DNA of 29,591 bases from positions 1-29,591 of the forward strand of contig JAJJLU010000582.1 in the NCBI GenBank assembly GCA_023807065.1. The letters are read 5' to 3'. The position numbers were made by a program, and so were the translations under genes. Shown here piece by piece: positions 8,713-18,853 of the stretch. Position 1 is the stretch's first letter. Every line of letters starts with the position of its first letter. Origin of the DNA: Isotricha intestinalis. Lineage: Eukaryota; Ciliophora; Litostomatea; Vestibuliferida; Isotrichidae. The notes below the pieces were generated by a model, which saw only the letters and a program-made list of their open reading frames with translations, ran no database searches and was not told where the DNA came from.

Positions 8713-9485
8713 TTGAAATGAAAGTTAATGTTGATAACAATATTTTAATTAAGGATATTATAAATAATAGTAAGAATAAAATTAATAAAATAAATATGTA
8801 TGATATTAACAATAATAATATTGGAAATAAAGTGAGAATTATAAGGAATAATAGATTATTAATAAAATCACCAAATAGAAATTTAATAAATAATTCAAAC
8901 TTAAATAATATTTCAAGTATAATAAATAATAATCAAATAGTTTTAAATAATAATAAAATATATTCAGAAAGATTAATATCAATTGAATCAAAATTAAATT
9001 CAATGAATAAAAATAATGAAAAAAAAATAATAAATCAAAAAGAAAGAAGAAGGAATAATTCAGATTTAAATAATAATATAATTTCAAGTATAGAAAATTT
9101 AAATTCAATTAAAAATATAATTCCAGAAAAAAAATTATTAAATAAAAATATAAAATTAAATCCAATTATTCAAATCAATAATCATCATAATAATAATTTA
9201 AAATTTTATAAAATTTATTCTCCATATATTATTAATAATAATTATCAACACAGATTAAGGCAATATTATTCTTCTAATAGAAAAATTTTAAGAAATGGAA
9301 GTATGAATAATATAGGGAATATAAATCATTTAGGAAAATATTATGAACAATTTAATATACATAGAAAAAATAATATAAATCTTTATTTAAAAAATAATTC
9401 TATGATTGAAAAAGATCATAATTTTCTTAATATTAATAAAAGGAAATTAAGTCCTATAAAAAAAAAAGTTATTAATATTTGTTAA
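8637..9485 (+). CDS. Asn-rich continuation of the NEK kinase in a shifted frame
   Basis: This frame opens right after a TAA formed by the AAT repeat and stays open for 282 codons to TAA at 9483-9485. Its first residues (INENIKGRNKEKENNE) have normal composition, while the kinase frame over the same bases gives an unusual Ile/Lys-only ending. The simplest reading is one gene of about 667 residues with an indel in or after the microsatellite. The segment is Asn/Ile/Lys-rich and low in complexity, with a more conserved-looking end (YSPYIINNNYQHRLRQYY near 9220-9273). Many NEKs carry a long non-catalytic tail, so this fits. If it is a separate gene, the first ATG is 8718 (255 residues). Confidence 0.55.
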
Positions 9486-9676
9486 TTTTTTTCTGTTGAT
9501 ATACAAAAAATAAATTGTTTGTATATTATTTAAAATATGAGTATATCTTAATTTTTTAAAATTTATTTTTTTAAATTATAAATAAAAAAAAAGAATTATT
9601 AAATGTTATTACTAATATTGAATTAATTTAATTATATTTTCAAATATTTAATTAAAGTTTTTTTTTGTTTTTTTTA

Positions 9677-12600
9677 ATGGAATCAATAAAAATAAAATTA
9701 AAATTTGCAATATTAAAAGGAAATGAAATAGGCTCAAATAACATTAGAAAAATAGAAATATCAGAAGATGAGTCCATTCATTTTAACAAAAAAAAAGCAT
9801 TAAATATATTAGAAAAAAACATAAAGAAATTAGATATTGATAAAATAATAACAATAAGATATTTTGATCAAGAATATAAAGGATGGATTAAATTATCAGA
9901 TAAAACAATAAATTTGAAAGATTTTAAAAAAATTAGCTTATTAATAGAAATGAATGAAAATAATGAAGAATATAAAGAATTAAAGAAAAAAATAAATCAA
10001 AAAATAAAATCACAAGAAGAAAAATTAAAATTAGAAACAACAATAAATTCAACAATAACAAGAACACCAACAAAAAATAATAATAATTTAGATATTTGTT
10101 TATTATTTAGTAATCCATTAATTGAAATAGATAAAGAAGGAAAAAAAAAAAGTTTAAAAACAATTTATGATTTTATTGATAATGTTACTAATATAAGTGA
10201 TTTAATTGAAACTTTATATATTAACTTTGAAATTAATATTGGAACTATTCAAAATTTAAAAAGAGTTTTAGATAAAAAAACAAAAATTTTACATATTATT
10301 TGTAAAAGTAGTTATGATTTAAATGGAAATATTTGTTTAGAATTTGAAAATAATTATTGTGAATTAGAAAGAATTGATTATAATAAATTAAAAGAAATTT
10401 TTAGTGATTATGATGAATTTAAAAAATCAAATTTAATAATAATAAATACAGAATTTGCAGAAGAAATTTTAGATTTATTTAAACGTTTAGATTTTGAAAA
10501 TATTATTGTTGAACATACAACAGTATCAACAATAAATCTAACTAAGAAATTTAATAATTATTTATATGATAATTTAATATTTTATCAAAGACAAAATTGC
10601 AAAAGAGTAAAAGAAGCATTTGATAATGCGAAAAGTGTATCGGAAAAATTTCCTTATGAAGATTTTCAAATTTGTTGTTGTTTTCATAAACATAAAGATA
10701 ATTGTGAATGGAAAAAAAAATCAATTGAAAATAAAGAAGAAGCTCATTTTTCACATTTAAAATATAAATGTAATTTTGATTGTAGGAAAAAGCATAAATA
10801 TAATTGTGATAATATTAAAAAAGAATACAAAACCAATAAAGATTTGAATTTATGTTGTTGTAATGAAAAAAAAAATCATGATATTAATTCTGTTATTATG
10901 GGTTTTTTTTCTGAAGAAGATTTTATCCCTTTTATTGAAATATATAATATTTATCCTGAATTAAATTTACCTAATTATAATGATATGAAAAGATTAATTG
11001 GATTAAATAATATTTTATATGAAATTTTTAATTTATTTTTTAAAGAAGAAAAATACCATTTTATTAATGTTTATTTTAATGAAATTAGTGATTGTAATAT
11101 TTTTGCTTTAAATTTAACTGGTTTTTTAATTGAAAGAATAAATAATTTAAATGAAAATAATGAAAATAATAAAATTAAATCTATTGAATTTATTGAATTA
11201 AAAAAAAGTATTAATAATCAAAATATTAATTTTGAAAATGGAAAAATATATATTTTAAATCCTGTAGAAAAAGATATTGATTATATGAATAATAATTTAA
11301 TTAAAGATTTTATTTATAGAGGAAAAAAGTATAATTTGAAAACAGTTTTGGTTAGTAATTATGAAATAATAAAAAATAATGATAATAAAGATTTAAAAGT
11401 AATAAATGTAGAAAAAGAAATGGATCAAAAGTTATTTGGTGAATTATTTTATATAAATAAGAAAGGATATAAAACAAAAAAAGAATTTGATAATTTAATT
11501 GAAAAGAAGAAAAATAATGAATTAAAATTAAGTATAATTTCAATTGATTCTTCAAATGAAAAAGAAAAAATATTACAAATTCAAAGTGAAAATGAAAAAA
11601 TAAAGACTTTACAAGAAATAATATCATTATTTCAATTTTCAAAAAAAGGTTTATTTCTAAGAGAAATAAGTGAAATTTATAAAGAAAAATATACAAAAAT
11701 AATAGATTATTTAAGAAAAGATTTAAAAAATATAATATTAGAAAAAAATAAATTATTTATATATAATGAAAATAAGAAAGAAATAAAAAAAATATTACAA
11801 GAAATAAAAGAAAATAATATTGAAAAACTAATTCAATTTTATAGTAATACTTTTAGAACTCTATTAAATTCTTTTCCAAAAAATAATTCTTTTACTGAAT
11901 TTTCAGCAGGTCAAAATTTTGGAATTTGGAAAAGTTTAAAAGAAAATGATGAAGAAATAATAAGTAAAGAAGAAAATATAATAAAATATATTAAAGGTGA
12001 TGAAAATTTAAACAATGAAAATTTATTTCATAAATATCATAATTTTAAAAATTTCTTCACTAAAAATAATTTAAATATAATTTATCAAAATAAAAATATT
12101 TGGAATAGAGTTCATGATTATATTGAAAATTTAACTATAAATTTTACTTCTTTTATGAAAATTATTAAAAATTCTGATTTTGAATTAAGAAAATATTCTT
12201 TTGATGAGTTTTTTTTTTTTGATGATTTATTTGACACTTTTCCAAATGATTTTCCTTTAGCTTATCAAAGAATGAAATTATTTAAACAATTATTTACTAT
12301 TTTTGGAACTGAAAAAAGTATGAATGATAATAATTTAAAACAATTAAATATTATTTATGATAATTTTAAAAATTTAAATTGTATTTTAGGACAAATTGAA
12401 ATTGAATTTTCTAAAGGAGTTGCTTTTTATAAAAAATCAAAAGATTTAAAAAAAAGTGAAAATTATTTATTAAAAACTAAAGAATTAATTGGTGAATTTG
12501 AAAATGATAATAATTCTGAAGTAAAGAAAAATTTTTTATTATTATATAAAAAGAAAATTGATTATATTATTATAAAATATAAAATAAAAGAAAATATTTG

Positions 12601-12925
12601 TGATGAAAATGATATAAATATTTTAAAAGAACTAATTTTAATATTTTCAAAATTTCAAAAAAATAATTTTGAAATTAAAACATATAAATTATTAAGTGAA
12701 TTATATTGGAAAAAATATAAATTATATAAATATTTAAATTCAAAAAATATTTCTTATAATGAATTTGTTGATACAATAAATGAAGCTTTAGATAAATGTA
12801 AAAAATATAATAGAAAAGAATTAAATGATATAATAAATAAATATATTAAAAGTCTTAATCTTAATATTGATAAATTTGATGAAACAAAAAATAATAATTA
12901 CTTCGGGTATTTAAAAAAAAAATGA
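9677..12925 (+). CDS. CHAT / Cys-rich / STAND / helical-repeat protein, degenerate NLR-like
   Basis: The first ATG (9677) gives 1082 residues; the frame extends only four codons further upstream, to a TTG. Residues 1-92 look like a PB1/ubiquitin-like module (IITIRYFDQEYKGWIKL). Residues 137-320 match the CHAT caspase-like fold by pattern (ILHIICKSSYDLNGNICLEF, then SNLIIINTEFAEEI, then VKEAFDNAKS). Residues 333-400 hold a Cys/His cluster (CCCFHKHKDNCEW, later CCC) that I know from ciliate CHAT proteins. Residues 436-600 align with a STAND NTPase (IGLNNILYEIF, FINVYFNEISD). A winged-helix-like part (about 660-720) and a helical, TPR-like end follow. The catalytic His and Cys of CHAT appear replaced (K210, E259), and the Walker A GKT reads DCN. 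It may be a pseudo-enzyme sensor or scaffold. Assignment is from pattern memory, not a search. Confidence 0.6.
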   Translation: MESIKIKLKFAILKGNEIGSNNIRKIEISEDESIHFNKKKALNILEKNIKKLDIDKIITIRYFDQEYKGWIKLSDKTINLKDFKKISLLIEMNENNEEYKELKKKINQKIKSQEEKLKLETTINSTITRTPTKNNNNLDICLLFSNPLIEIDKEGKKKSLKTIYDFIDNVTNISDLIETLYINFEINIGTIQNLKRVLDKKTKILHIICKSSYDLNGNICLEFENNYCELERIDYNKLKEIFSDYDEFKKSNLIIINTEFAEEILDLFKRLDFENIIVEHTTVSTINLTKKFNNYLYDNLIFYQRQNCKRVKEAFDNAKSVSEKFPYEDFQICCCFHKHKDNCEWKKKSIENKEEAHFSHLKYKCNFDCRKKHKYNCDNIKKEYKTNKDLNLCCCNEKKNHDINSVIMGFFSEEDFIPFIEIYNIYPELNLPNYNDMKRLIGLNNILYEIFNLFFKEEKYHFINVYFNEISDCNIFALNLTGFLIERINNLNENNENNKIKSIEFIELKKSINNQNINFENGKIYILNPVEKDIDYMNNNLIKDFIYRGKKYNLKTVLVSNYEIIKNNDNKDLKVINVEKEMDQKLFGELFYINKKGYKTKKEFDNLIEKKKNNELKLSIISIDSSNEKEKILQIQSENEKIKTLQEIISLFQFSKKGLFLREISEIYKEKYTKIIDYLRKDLKNIILEKNKLFIYNENKKEIKKILQEIKENNIEKLIQFYSNTFRTLLNSFPKNNSFTEFSAGQNFGIWKSLKENDEEIISKEENIIKYIKGDENLNNENLFHKYHNFKNFFTKNNLNIIYQNKNIWNRVHDYIENLTINFTSFMKIIKNSDFELRKYSFDEFFFFDDLFDTFPNDFPLAYQRMKLFKQLFTIFGTEKSMNDNNLKQLNIIYDNFKNLNCILGQIEIEFSKGVAFYKKSKDLKKSENYLLKTKELIGEFENDNNSEVKKNFLLLYKKKIDYIIIKYKIKENICDENDINILKELILIFSKFQKNNFEIKTYKLLSELYWKKYKLYKYLNSKNISYNEFVDTINEALDKCKKYNRKELNDIINKYIKSLNLNIDKFDETKNNNYFGYLKKK

Positions 12926-13038
12926 TAATAATATATTAACCACGAATTTTTTATTTATTTTAATTGTATTTTTTTTAATAATTATTATTGTCTATTCAAA
13001 GAAAATAATATTAATTAAAATAAATATTATATTTTTAA

Positions 13039-13064
13039 TTATTTGATTTTTTTTAATCAAATAA
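13039..13064. repeat. Perfect inverted repeat with 10-nt arms
   Basis: TTATTTGATT at 13039-13048 and its exact complement AATCAAATAA at 13055-13064 flank a six-T loop. It lies in the 170-base spacer between the CHAT gene stop and the next gene's proposed ATG, so it could sit in a 3' UTR or a promoter. In DNA this AT-rich such hairpins can arise by chance, so function is not claimed. Confidence 0.4.
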
Positions 13065-13095
13065 AAAATATAAAAATAAGTTTTAAACAATTAAA

Positions 13096-14998
13096 ATGGG
13101 AATAGTATAATAAAACTTTAATCAAATCATATAGTGCAATCTTTGAATAAAAAAAGAATAGATTTAGAGGAAAACCAACTTTGTCAAAAAAAAAAACAGA
13201 AAAACCAATAAAAAAAACAAAAAAAACAATACCACCAAATGAGTTCCAGCATGGAGAATATTTAAAACAAGAAAAATACAATAATGTTACAGATAATGGA
13301 AAGAATATAAATAATAATCAAATATTAAATAATAATACAAATAATAATAATATAAATAATAATACTAATAATAATACTAATACTAATAATAATAATAATA
13401 ATATTATAATAGAAAATAATTATCCTATTATTAATAAACTAGAAAATAATTATCCTACTATTGATAAACCTATTAAACAAGAAAATACTCCAGAAAATAA
13501 AAATGATGGTGGAACGATTATTTGTAATTATGACATCAAAGAATCTCAAATAGTTCAAATGTTTAATTGCTATGAAATAATAAATCAAAAAAATTCTTTT
13601 TCAAAAGGAATAGAAAATGGAAAAGAATTAAAAGAAAATTGTGAATTATTTTTAAATAATAAGAAAATTAATTTTTGTTATAAATATAACTTTCCAAATA
13701 AAGGAAAAAATGAATTTAAAATTCAATTTAAAAACTCAATGAAAAATATTAATTATTTATTTTATGATTGTTCTTTAATTCAATCTATAAATATATCTAA
13801 ATTGAATACTAGTAATGTAATTTATATGAATAATATGTTTGAAAATTGTAGTTCATTAACTCATTTAGATTTATCAAAATTTAACACTGAAAAAATAAAA
13901 GATATGAGTCATTTATTTTCAAATTGTTTTTCCTTAATTTCTTTAAATTTAGCAAATTTTAAAACAGAAAATGTAACAAATATGAGTTATATGTTTAATA
14001 ATTGTTCTTCAATTAAAACTTTAACATTATCACATTTTAAAACTAATAATGTTATATATATGAATAATATGTTTAATAATTGTTCTTCATTATCAAGTTT
14101 AAATATAAATAATTTTAATACTATAAATGTGAAAAATATGGATTATATGTTTTCAAATTTAAATATTTCATATTTAAATTTATCTAATTTTAAAACAGAT
14201 AAGGTCATTTCAATGTCAAATATATTTAATAATTGTACTAAAATAAAAAAATTAGATTTATCTAAATTTAAAACTAATAATCTTAATAACGGAGATTTTA
14301 TGTTTAATAATTGTTCTTCTTTATCAGATTTAAATATTTCAAATTGTATTCTTAATTTTAAGACAAGTAAAAATATGTTTTATAATTGTAATTCATTAAA
14401 ATCATTAGATATAAAAAATTTTGAAACTAAATTAAAACTGAGTGAAATATTAAATAAATCAGTAATAGAAAAATTAAATTTATATGATTTTAAATTTAAT
14501 GAATTATCATTATCCAAAATGTTTTATGATTTGACTTCATTAACAATATTAAATTTAAAAAATTTTAATACTGAAAAAATAACAGATATGTCTTATATGT
14601 TTGGAAAGTGTATTTCTTTAAAAGATTTAGATTTATCAAGTTTTAATACTCAAAATGTTACCAATATGAAATCTATGTTTGAACAATGTAAATCTTTAAT
14701 AAATTTAAATATTTCTTCTTTTAATACTGGTAATGTCAGTAATATGTCTGAAATGTTTTCTTTTTGTTCTTCTTTACAAAGTTTAGATTTATCTAAATTT
14801 AACACAGAAAAATTAAATTATATAAATAGTATGTTTCAAAATTGTTCTTCTTTAACTTTTTTAGATTTATCAAATTTTAATATTTCTAAATGTTATAATC
14901 CAAATAAAGTTTTTAATGGATTAATGAAAGAATGTGATATAATTACTAAAGATAAAAAATTATTATCTTTAAAGAAAAGTAATTGTATTAATAAATAA
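13096..14998 (+). CDS. BspA-like (DUF285) leucine-rich repeat protein
   Basis: The long frame has no ATG until deep inside the domain region. The best start I find is ATG at 13096 (MGI) spliced across a 52-nt intron (13105-13156) to NRFRGKPTLSKKKTEKP, giving about 616 residues. The N-terminus is Lys-rich, then Asn-rich (about residues 40-85). A module with FCYKYNFPNKGKNEFK matches the linker of the kinase at 5563. About 14 repeats follow, such as MNNMFENCSSLTHLDLSKFN, to near the C-terminus. DUF285 repeats are common in surface and secreted proteins of anaerobic protists and bacteria, but no signal peptide or membrane span is visible here, so a cytoplasmic binding role is as likely. It ends in TAA. 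Domain call is firm; the start is tentative. Confidence 0.8.
13105..13156 (+). other. Putative 52-nt intron near the 5' end of the DUF285 gene
   Basis: The segment begins GTATAATAAA and ends AAAAAAAG. Removing it joins ATG-GGA-ATA to AAT-AGA-TTT and gives an uninterrupted frame into the long coding region, which otherwise would need a non-ATG start. An earlier AG (13134) gives a stop, so this acceptor is the one that works. The 9-nt first exon is unusually short, which lowers confidence. Confidence 0.4.
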
Positions 14999-15422
14999 AT
15001 TTAAATAAATTTATATTAATTAAGTTTTATATAATTGCATTATTACTTTTATTATGTTTTATAATCTTTTGTTAATAAAATATAATAGGAAAATTTATAA
15101 AATTAAATTGAGATAATATATTTTCTTTTCTTATTCTATTTATAGGTAATGTTCTTTGAAATTAATATTTGATATTAATTAATGATATCATTTTAATTAA
15201 ATATATATATTTTTTATTTAAATTTCCTTTTTATATAATAATAATCAAAATGTTTAAATACTCAAAATTATTGTTTGAATATATGAATTTATATTTAGAT
15301 TGAATTAATATATAGTTTCTTAACTTGAATAATAATTCAAATTATATATTTTCTTTTCATACAATAGAATAATATATTTTATATATTAAAATTCTTTTAA
15401 AAAATAAATAAAAAAAAATATA
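14999..15422. other. Intergenic spacer, nothing identified
   Basis: These 424 AT-rich bases lie between two plus-strand genes and should contain the DUF285 3' end and the promoter of the carboxypeptidase gene. I see no open frame with coding-like composition on either strand, no RNA gene and no notable repeat. Confidence 0.6.
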
Positions 15423-18401
15423 ATGAAAAAGAAATATCAGAATATAAATGAGATAAAATCTTATAATAATGGAACAATTTCTCCAAAAAATGAAAATATT
15501 ATAAATGTAAATTCACAAAATAAAAATAATAATATAACTCTAGAAAAGAAAAATGAAAATCCGATTAGTACAAATTCATTAATTAGAAATTCATCAAAAG
15601 AAAATTTAAATTCAAACATTGATTCAACATCATCAAATAATTATAATAACAATATAAATAATATATCAAATAAATTACATAAAAATATAGAAAAGAATAA
15701 TGAAAAAATAATGAATCAAAGAGGTAATTTAACACAAAGAACAAATGATTATAAAAGATTTATTAATCCTTTAATTAAACCTGCTGATCCTTTAATTAAA
15801 AGAACAATTTTTCCTACTTTTAAGCCAAAATTTGGGAAAATGAAATATCATATTAATTTACCTAATTTTATTGGGAATGAACCTATAATTAAATTTGAAT
15901 ATAAACCTTGTAATTTTAATTTACAAAATCAAAATGAAAAAATGTATGAAGTTAATTTATATATTAATTCTCATACTATGCTTAATAAATTAGTATATTT
16001 AAAAACTAATTTAAATAAAGATGGTTGTATTGAATTAGAAAATATTGTTAATGTTAAAAAATTAAATAATTCAACTTCAGAAGATAATAATAATACTTAT
16101 AATAATATTAACAATAAAGAAAATAAATCTTCAACTTCAGATAATTTAAATAATCAAAATCAAGATAATTTAAGTTTAAATCAAAATAATATTAATAATA
16201 AACATTCTAATAAAAATAAAAGTGAACAATTACCTAATGATGAAACATTAATATTTGAATCTAGATTTGAAAGTGGAAATTTATTATGTGCTTTCAAAGG
16301 AGATAATGATAATTCTTATCAATTATATCTTCAAAATGATACAAATACTACAGGATATATTCAATGGTTTTTTTTTAGAGTATCTAATACAAAAAAAGGT
16401 AAAAAAATAAATTTTAATATCATTAATATGTTAAGAAAAAATTGTCTTTATCAAAGTGGAATGAAAATAATGACATATTCAACAAAACAAGCAGAAAAAG
16501 AAAATATAGGGTGGCATAGAGATTGTTCAAATATAATGTATTATCCAAATAATTTATATGTTTTTAATAAAACATCTGAAAGAAAAAGACTTTTATATTC
16601 CTTATCCTTTAACTATGAATTTAAATATGATAATGATATAGTATACTTTGCAAATTCCCTTCCATATTTTTATTCAACCTTAATGAAAGAATTAAATAAA
16701 TATGAATTAGATGAAAAAAATTATCCTTTTTTTCACAGAAAAACTCTATGTTCAACATTAGGTGGAAATGATTTGGATATGTTTACCTTAAACTCTCATT
16801 ATGACATTTATAATGGGACAACATCTCATAGAGACTTTAGAAAAGGGATAATTCTGATAGCTCGACAACATCCGGGAGAAACAGTAGGATCTTATGTGAT
16901 GCACGGGGCAATGGAATTCCTTCTCGGATCTAGTGATGAGGCGAAGAAGCTTCGTGAGCTTTACCTCATCAAAGTAGTCCCCATGATGAACCCAGATGGA
17001 GTTCTTGTTGGTAATTCACGTACAAGCTTCGCTGGATGTGACCTTAATAGAAGATGGTTAAAACCTAATGAAATTATTCACCCTGAAATTTATTATACTA
17101 AAGAAATGATTTTAAAACTTTACAGTCAAAGAGAAATTGGTTTTATTTGTGATTTTCATGGTCATTTTGGTGCTTTTAATTCATTTTTTTATTGTAATTT
17201 TAAAGATAATAAAAGACTTTGTTCTCTTTTTCCTTTTCTTTGTTGTAAATTATCAAGAATTATTTCTTATCAACAATGTAATTTTGGTATGCCGAAATTT
17301 AAATATTCAACTGGGAGAATTACTTTATTTAATGAATTGAATAAGGAAAATGAAATTGATGGTGGGAAAAATAATAATAGTATTGTTTGTTTAGAAACAA
17401 GTTTTTTTGGAGTTAATAGAAATGGAGATTTAAGTAGAACTTATTTTACAAGTGATTTAATGAAAGAAATTGGAAGAGATGTTTGTTTAGGAATGTTATC
17501 TTATTATTATAAATATGAGAATTTGAATGTAGAAAAAAAATTTGTTTATATTGATGTTGATATGAATGAATTTAATGATTTTGTTAAAGATGAAAATGAA
17601 AGTGATGATAATAAAAGTGAAAGTGAGCCTTCAATTGATAATTTTGATAAAGAAAAAATTATGAAATTACTTCCTACGAAAATGAAAGGGAAAAAAAAAG
17701 GGAAAAAAAATTCTTTGGTGAAAAAATTAGGAAATACTAAAAGAAATAATAATAGAAGTTCATTAAACAATTCTAATATAGAAATTAAATTATTTAATCC
17801 ATTAACACAGAATTTAAAACCAAAAACAGGAGAAAAAAATAATAATAAGAATTCACAGAAGAAAATAACAATTAATTGTGATAATAAGAAAGAAAAAGAA
17901 AAAAATATAATAATAGATGAGCCTTTAAGAAAAGATGCTCAAACTCAAACAGAAGATATTTTTTTTAAAATGCATTGGTCTTATTTTGCAGGAGAATATC
18001 CTATTTTACAATCTAAATTAAATAGAAATTTTATTTCTTCAGCAAAAAAAAATTTTGAAATGTATCGTTCTAAAAGTCAAAGTGATAATATTGGATATAC
18101 TAAAAGTTTTAATTTAAATAATCAAGTTAATACTTTAAAAGTTTTTAAAGGATATAATTTAAATAATAATAATGGAAATAATTATAATAATAATAATAAT
18201 AATATTAATAATAATATTAATAATAATATTAATAATAATAGTAATAGTAATAAATTTAATTCTAGTTTTTATAAGTTAAGTCCTTTACAAAGAACTCAAT
18301 TTTTATATAAGTCCAAAAATTTAAAAAAAAATTCTCAATTTTATTCTAAAGGAAATATACCTTATAATTATAATTTAAGTGGAATTTTTGGAATGAAATA
18401 A
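15423..18401 (+). CDS. Cytosolic carboxypeptidase (M14D, AGBL/CCP-type), likely tubulin deglutamylase
   Basis: This encodes 992 residues. After an Asn/Lys-rich N-terminus (1-110), a CCP N-domain spans about 275-440 (FESGNLLCAF, YIQWFFFRVSN, GWHRDCSNIMYYPNN). The M14 peptidase domain follows: zinc ligands H483 and E486 (RQHPGE), substrate-binding NPDGVLVGNSRTSFAGCDLNRRW region (about 524-546), third zinc ligand H579 (DFHGH), and catalytic E658 (LETSFFG). All catalytic residues are present. CCP enzymes remove glutamates from tubulin tails and tune cilia and axonemes, which fits a ciliated cell. The C-terminal 300 residues are Lys/Ser/Asn-rich and disordered. A segment of about 200 bases over the active-site core has much higher GC than the rest of the gene. 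Which CCP subtype it is cannot be decided here. Confidence 0.9.
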   Translation: MKKKYQNINEIKSYNNGTISPKNENIINVNSQNKNNNITLEKKNENPISTNSLIRNSSKENLNSNIDSTSSNNYNNNINNISNKLHKNIEKNNEKIMNQRGNLTQRTNDYKRFINPLIKPADPLIKRTIFPTFKPKFGKMKYHINLPNFIGNEPIIKFEYKPCNFNLQNQNEKMYEVNLYINSHTMLNKLVYLKTNLNKDGCIELENIVNVKKLNNSTSEDNNNTYNNINNKENKSSTSDNLNNQNQDNLSLNQNNINNKHSNKNKSEQLPNDETLIFESRFESGNLLCAFKGDNDNSYQLYLQNDTNTTGYIQWFFFRVSNTKKGKKINFNIINMLRKNCLYQSGMKIMTYSTKQAEKENIGWHRDCSNIMYYPNNLYVFNKTSERKRLLYSLSFNYEFKYDNDIVYFANSLPYFYSTLMKELNKYELDEKNYPFFHRKTLCSTLGGNDLDMFTLNSHYDIYNGTTSHRDFRKGIILIARQHPGETVGSYVMHGAMEFLLGSSDEAKKLRELYLIKVVPMMNPDGVLVGNSRTSFAGCDLNRRWLKPNEIIHPEIYYTKEMILKLYSQREIGFICDFHGHFGAFNSFFYCNFKDNKRLCSLFPFLCCKLSRIISYQQCNFGMPKFKYSTGRITLFNELNKENEIDGGKNNNSIVCLETSFFGVNRNGDLSRTYFTSDLMKEIGRDVCLGMLSYYYKYENLNVEKKFVYIDVDMNEFNDFVKDENESDDNKSESEPSIDNFDKEKIMKLLPTKMKGKKKGKKNSLVKKLGNTKRNNNRSSLNNSNIEIKLFNPLTQNLKPKTGEKNNNKNSQKKITINCDNKKEKEKNIIIDEPLRKDAQTQTEDIFFKMHWSYFAGEYPILQSKLNRNFISSAKKNFEMYRSKSQSDNIGYTKSFNLNNQVNTLKVFKGYNLNNNNGNNYNNNNNNINNNINNNINNNSNSNKFNSSFYKLSPLQRTQFLYKSKNLKKNSQFYSKGNIPYNYNLSGIFGMK

Positions 18402-18853
18402 TTATTTATTATTTTTGTATTAAATTATATAATATTTTTTTTTCAATTAAGTATTTATATAAATTTTACTTTTATTTTTTTAATTGTTTTGAAAATGATA
18501 ATTATTAAATAATATAATAATATAAAATAAAGAAAAAATAAAATTTAAAGAATAAAAGAAATAAAATAACAAGAAATAGTAGATTAAAATTTTTTCTTAG
18601 TTTGTTTTATTTTATAATATAATTTTTCCTTTGATAATGACAGAGATTTAGAAAAAAATAATAAATTTTTTTTATTAAAGGGTTATTGCTTTTTTTGAAA
18701 AAGAAAAAAATATTAGTAAAACTATGAATAATAATTTTATTTGTTTTTTTATTTTAATATTTAATTAATTTATATTATAGATTACTATCTATTATTGATA
18801 TATAACTATTTATATTATTACTAATTATATTATTATATTACAAACCTTTTTTA
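18402..18853. other. Convergent 3' spacer, nothing identified
   Basis: These 452 bases lie between the ends of two convergent genes. A short minus-strand stretch (18584-18680) reads coding-like (KSLSLSKEKLYYKIKQTKK) before a stop, but has no ATG upstream and no splice arrangement that yields a gene. I see no RNA gene. Confidence 0.5.

Noticed and set aside
13181..13183. TTG as start codon of the DUF285 gene (likewise TTG at 9665, 19690 and 27578)
   Set aside because: Eukaryotic genes here otherwise start with ATG, and a good ATG lies just downstream for 9677, 19717 and 27596; for 13181 a spliced ATG is proposed.
17137..17340. 67-codon frame within the carboxypeptidase gene
   Set aside because: It overlaps the M14 domain in another frame and has no independent support.
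18584..18680. Minus-strand coding-like tail (KSLSLSKEKLYYKIKQTKK) ending in TAA
   Set aside because: No ATG and no workable splice acceptor upstream before the neighbouring gene; too short to support.
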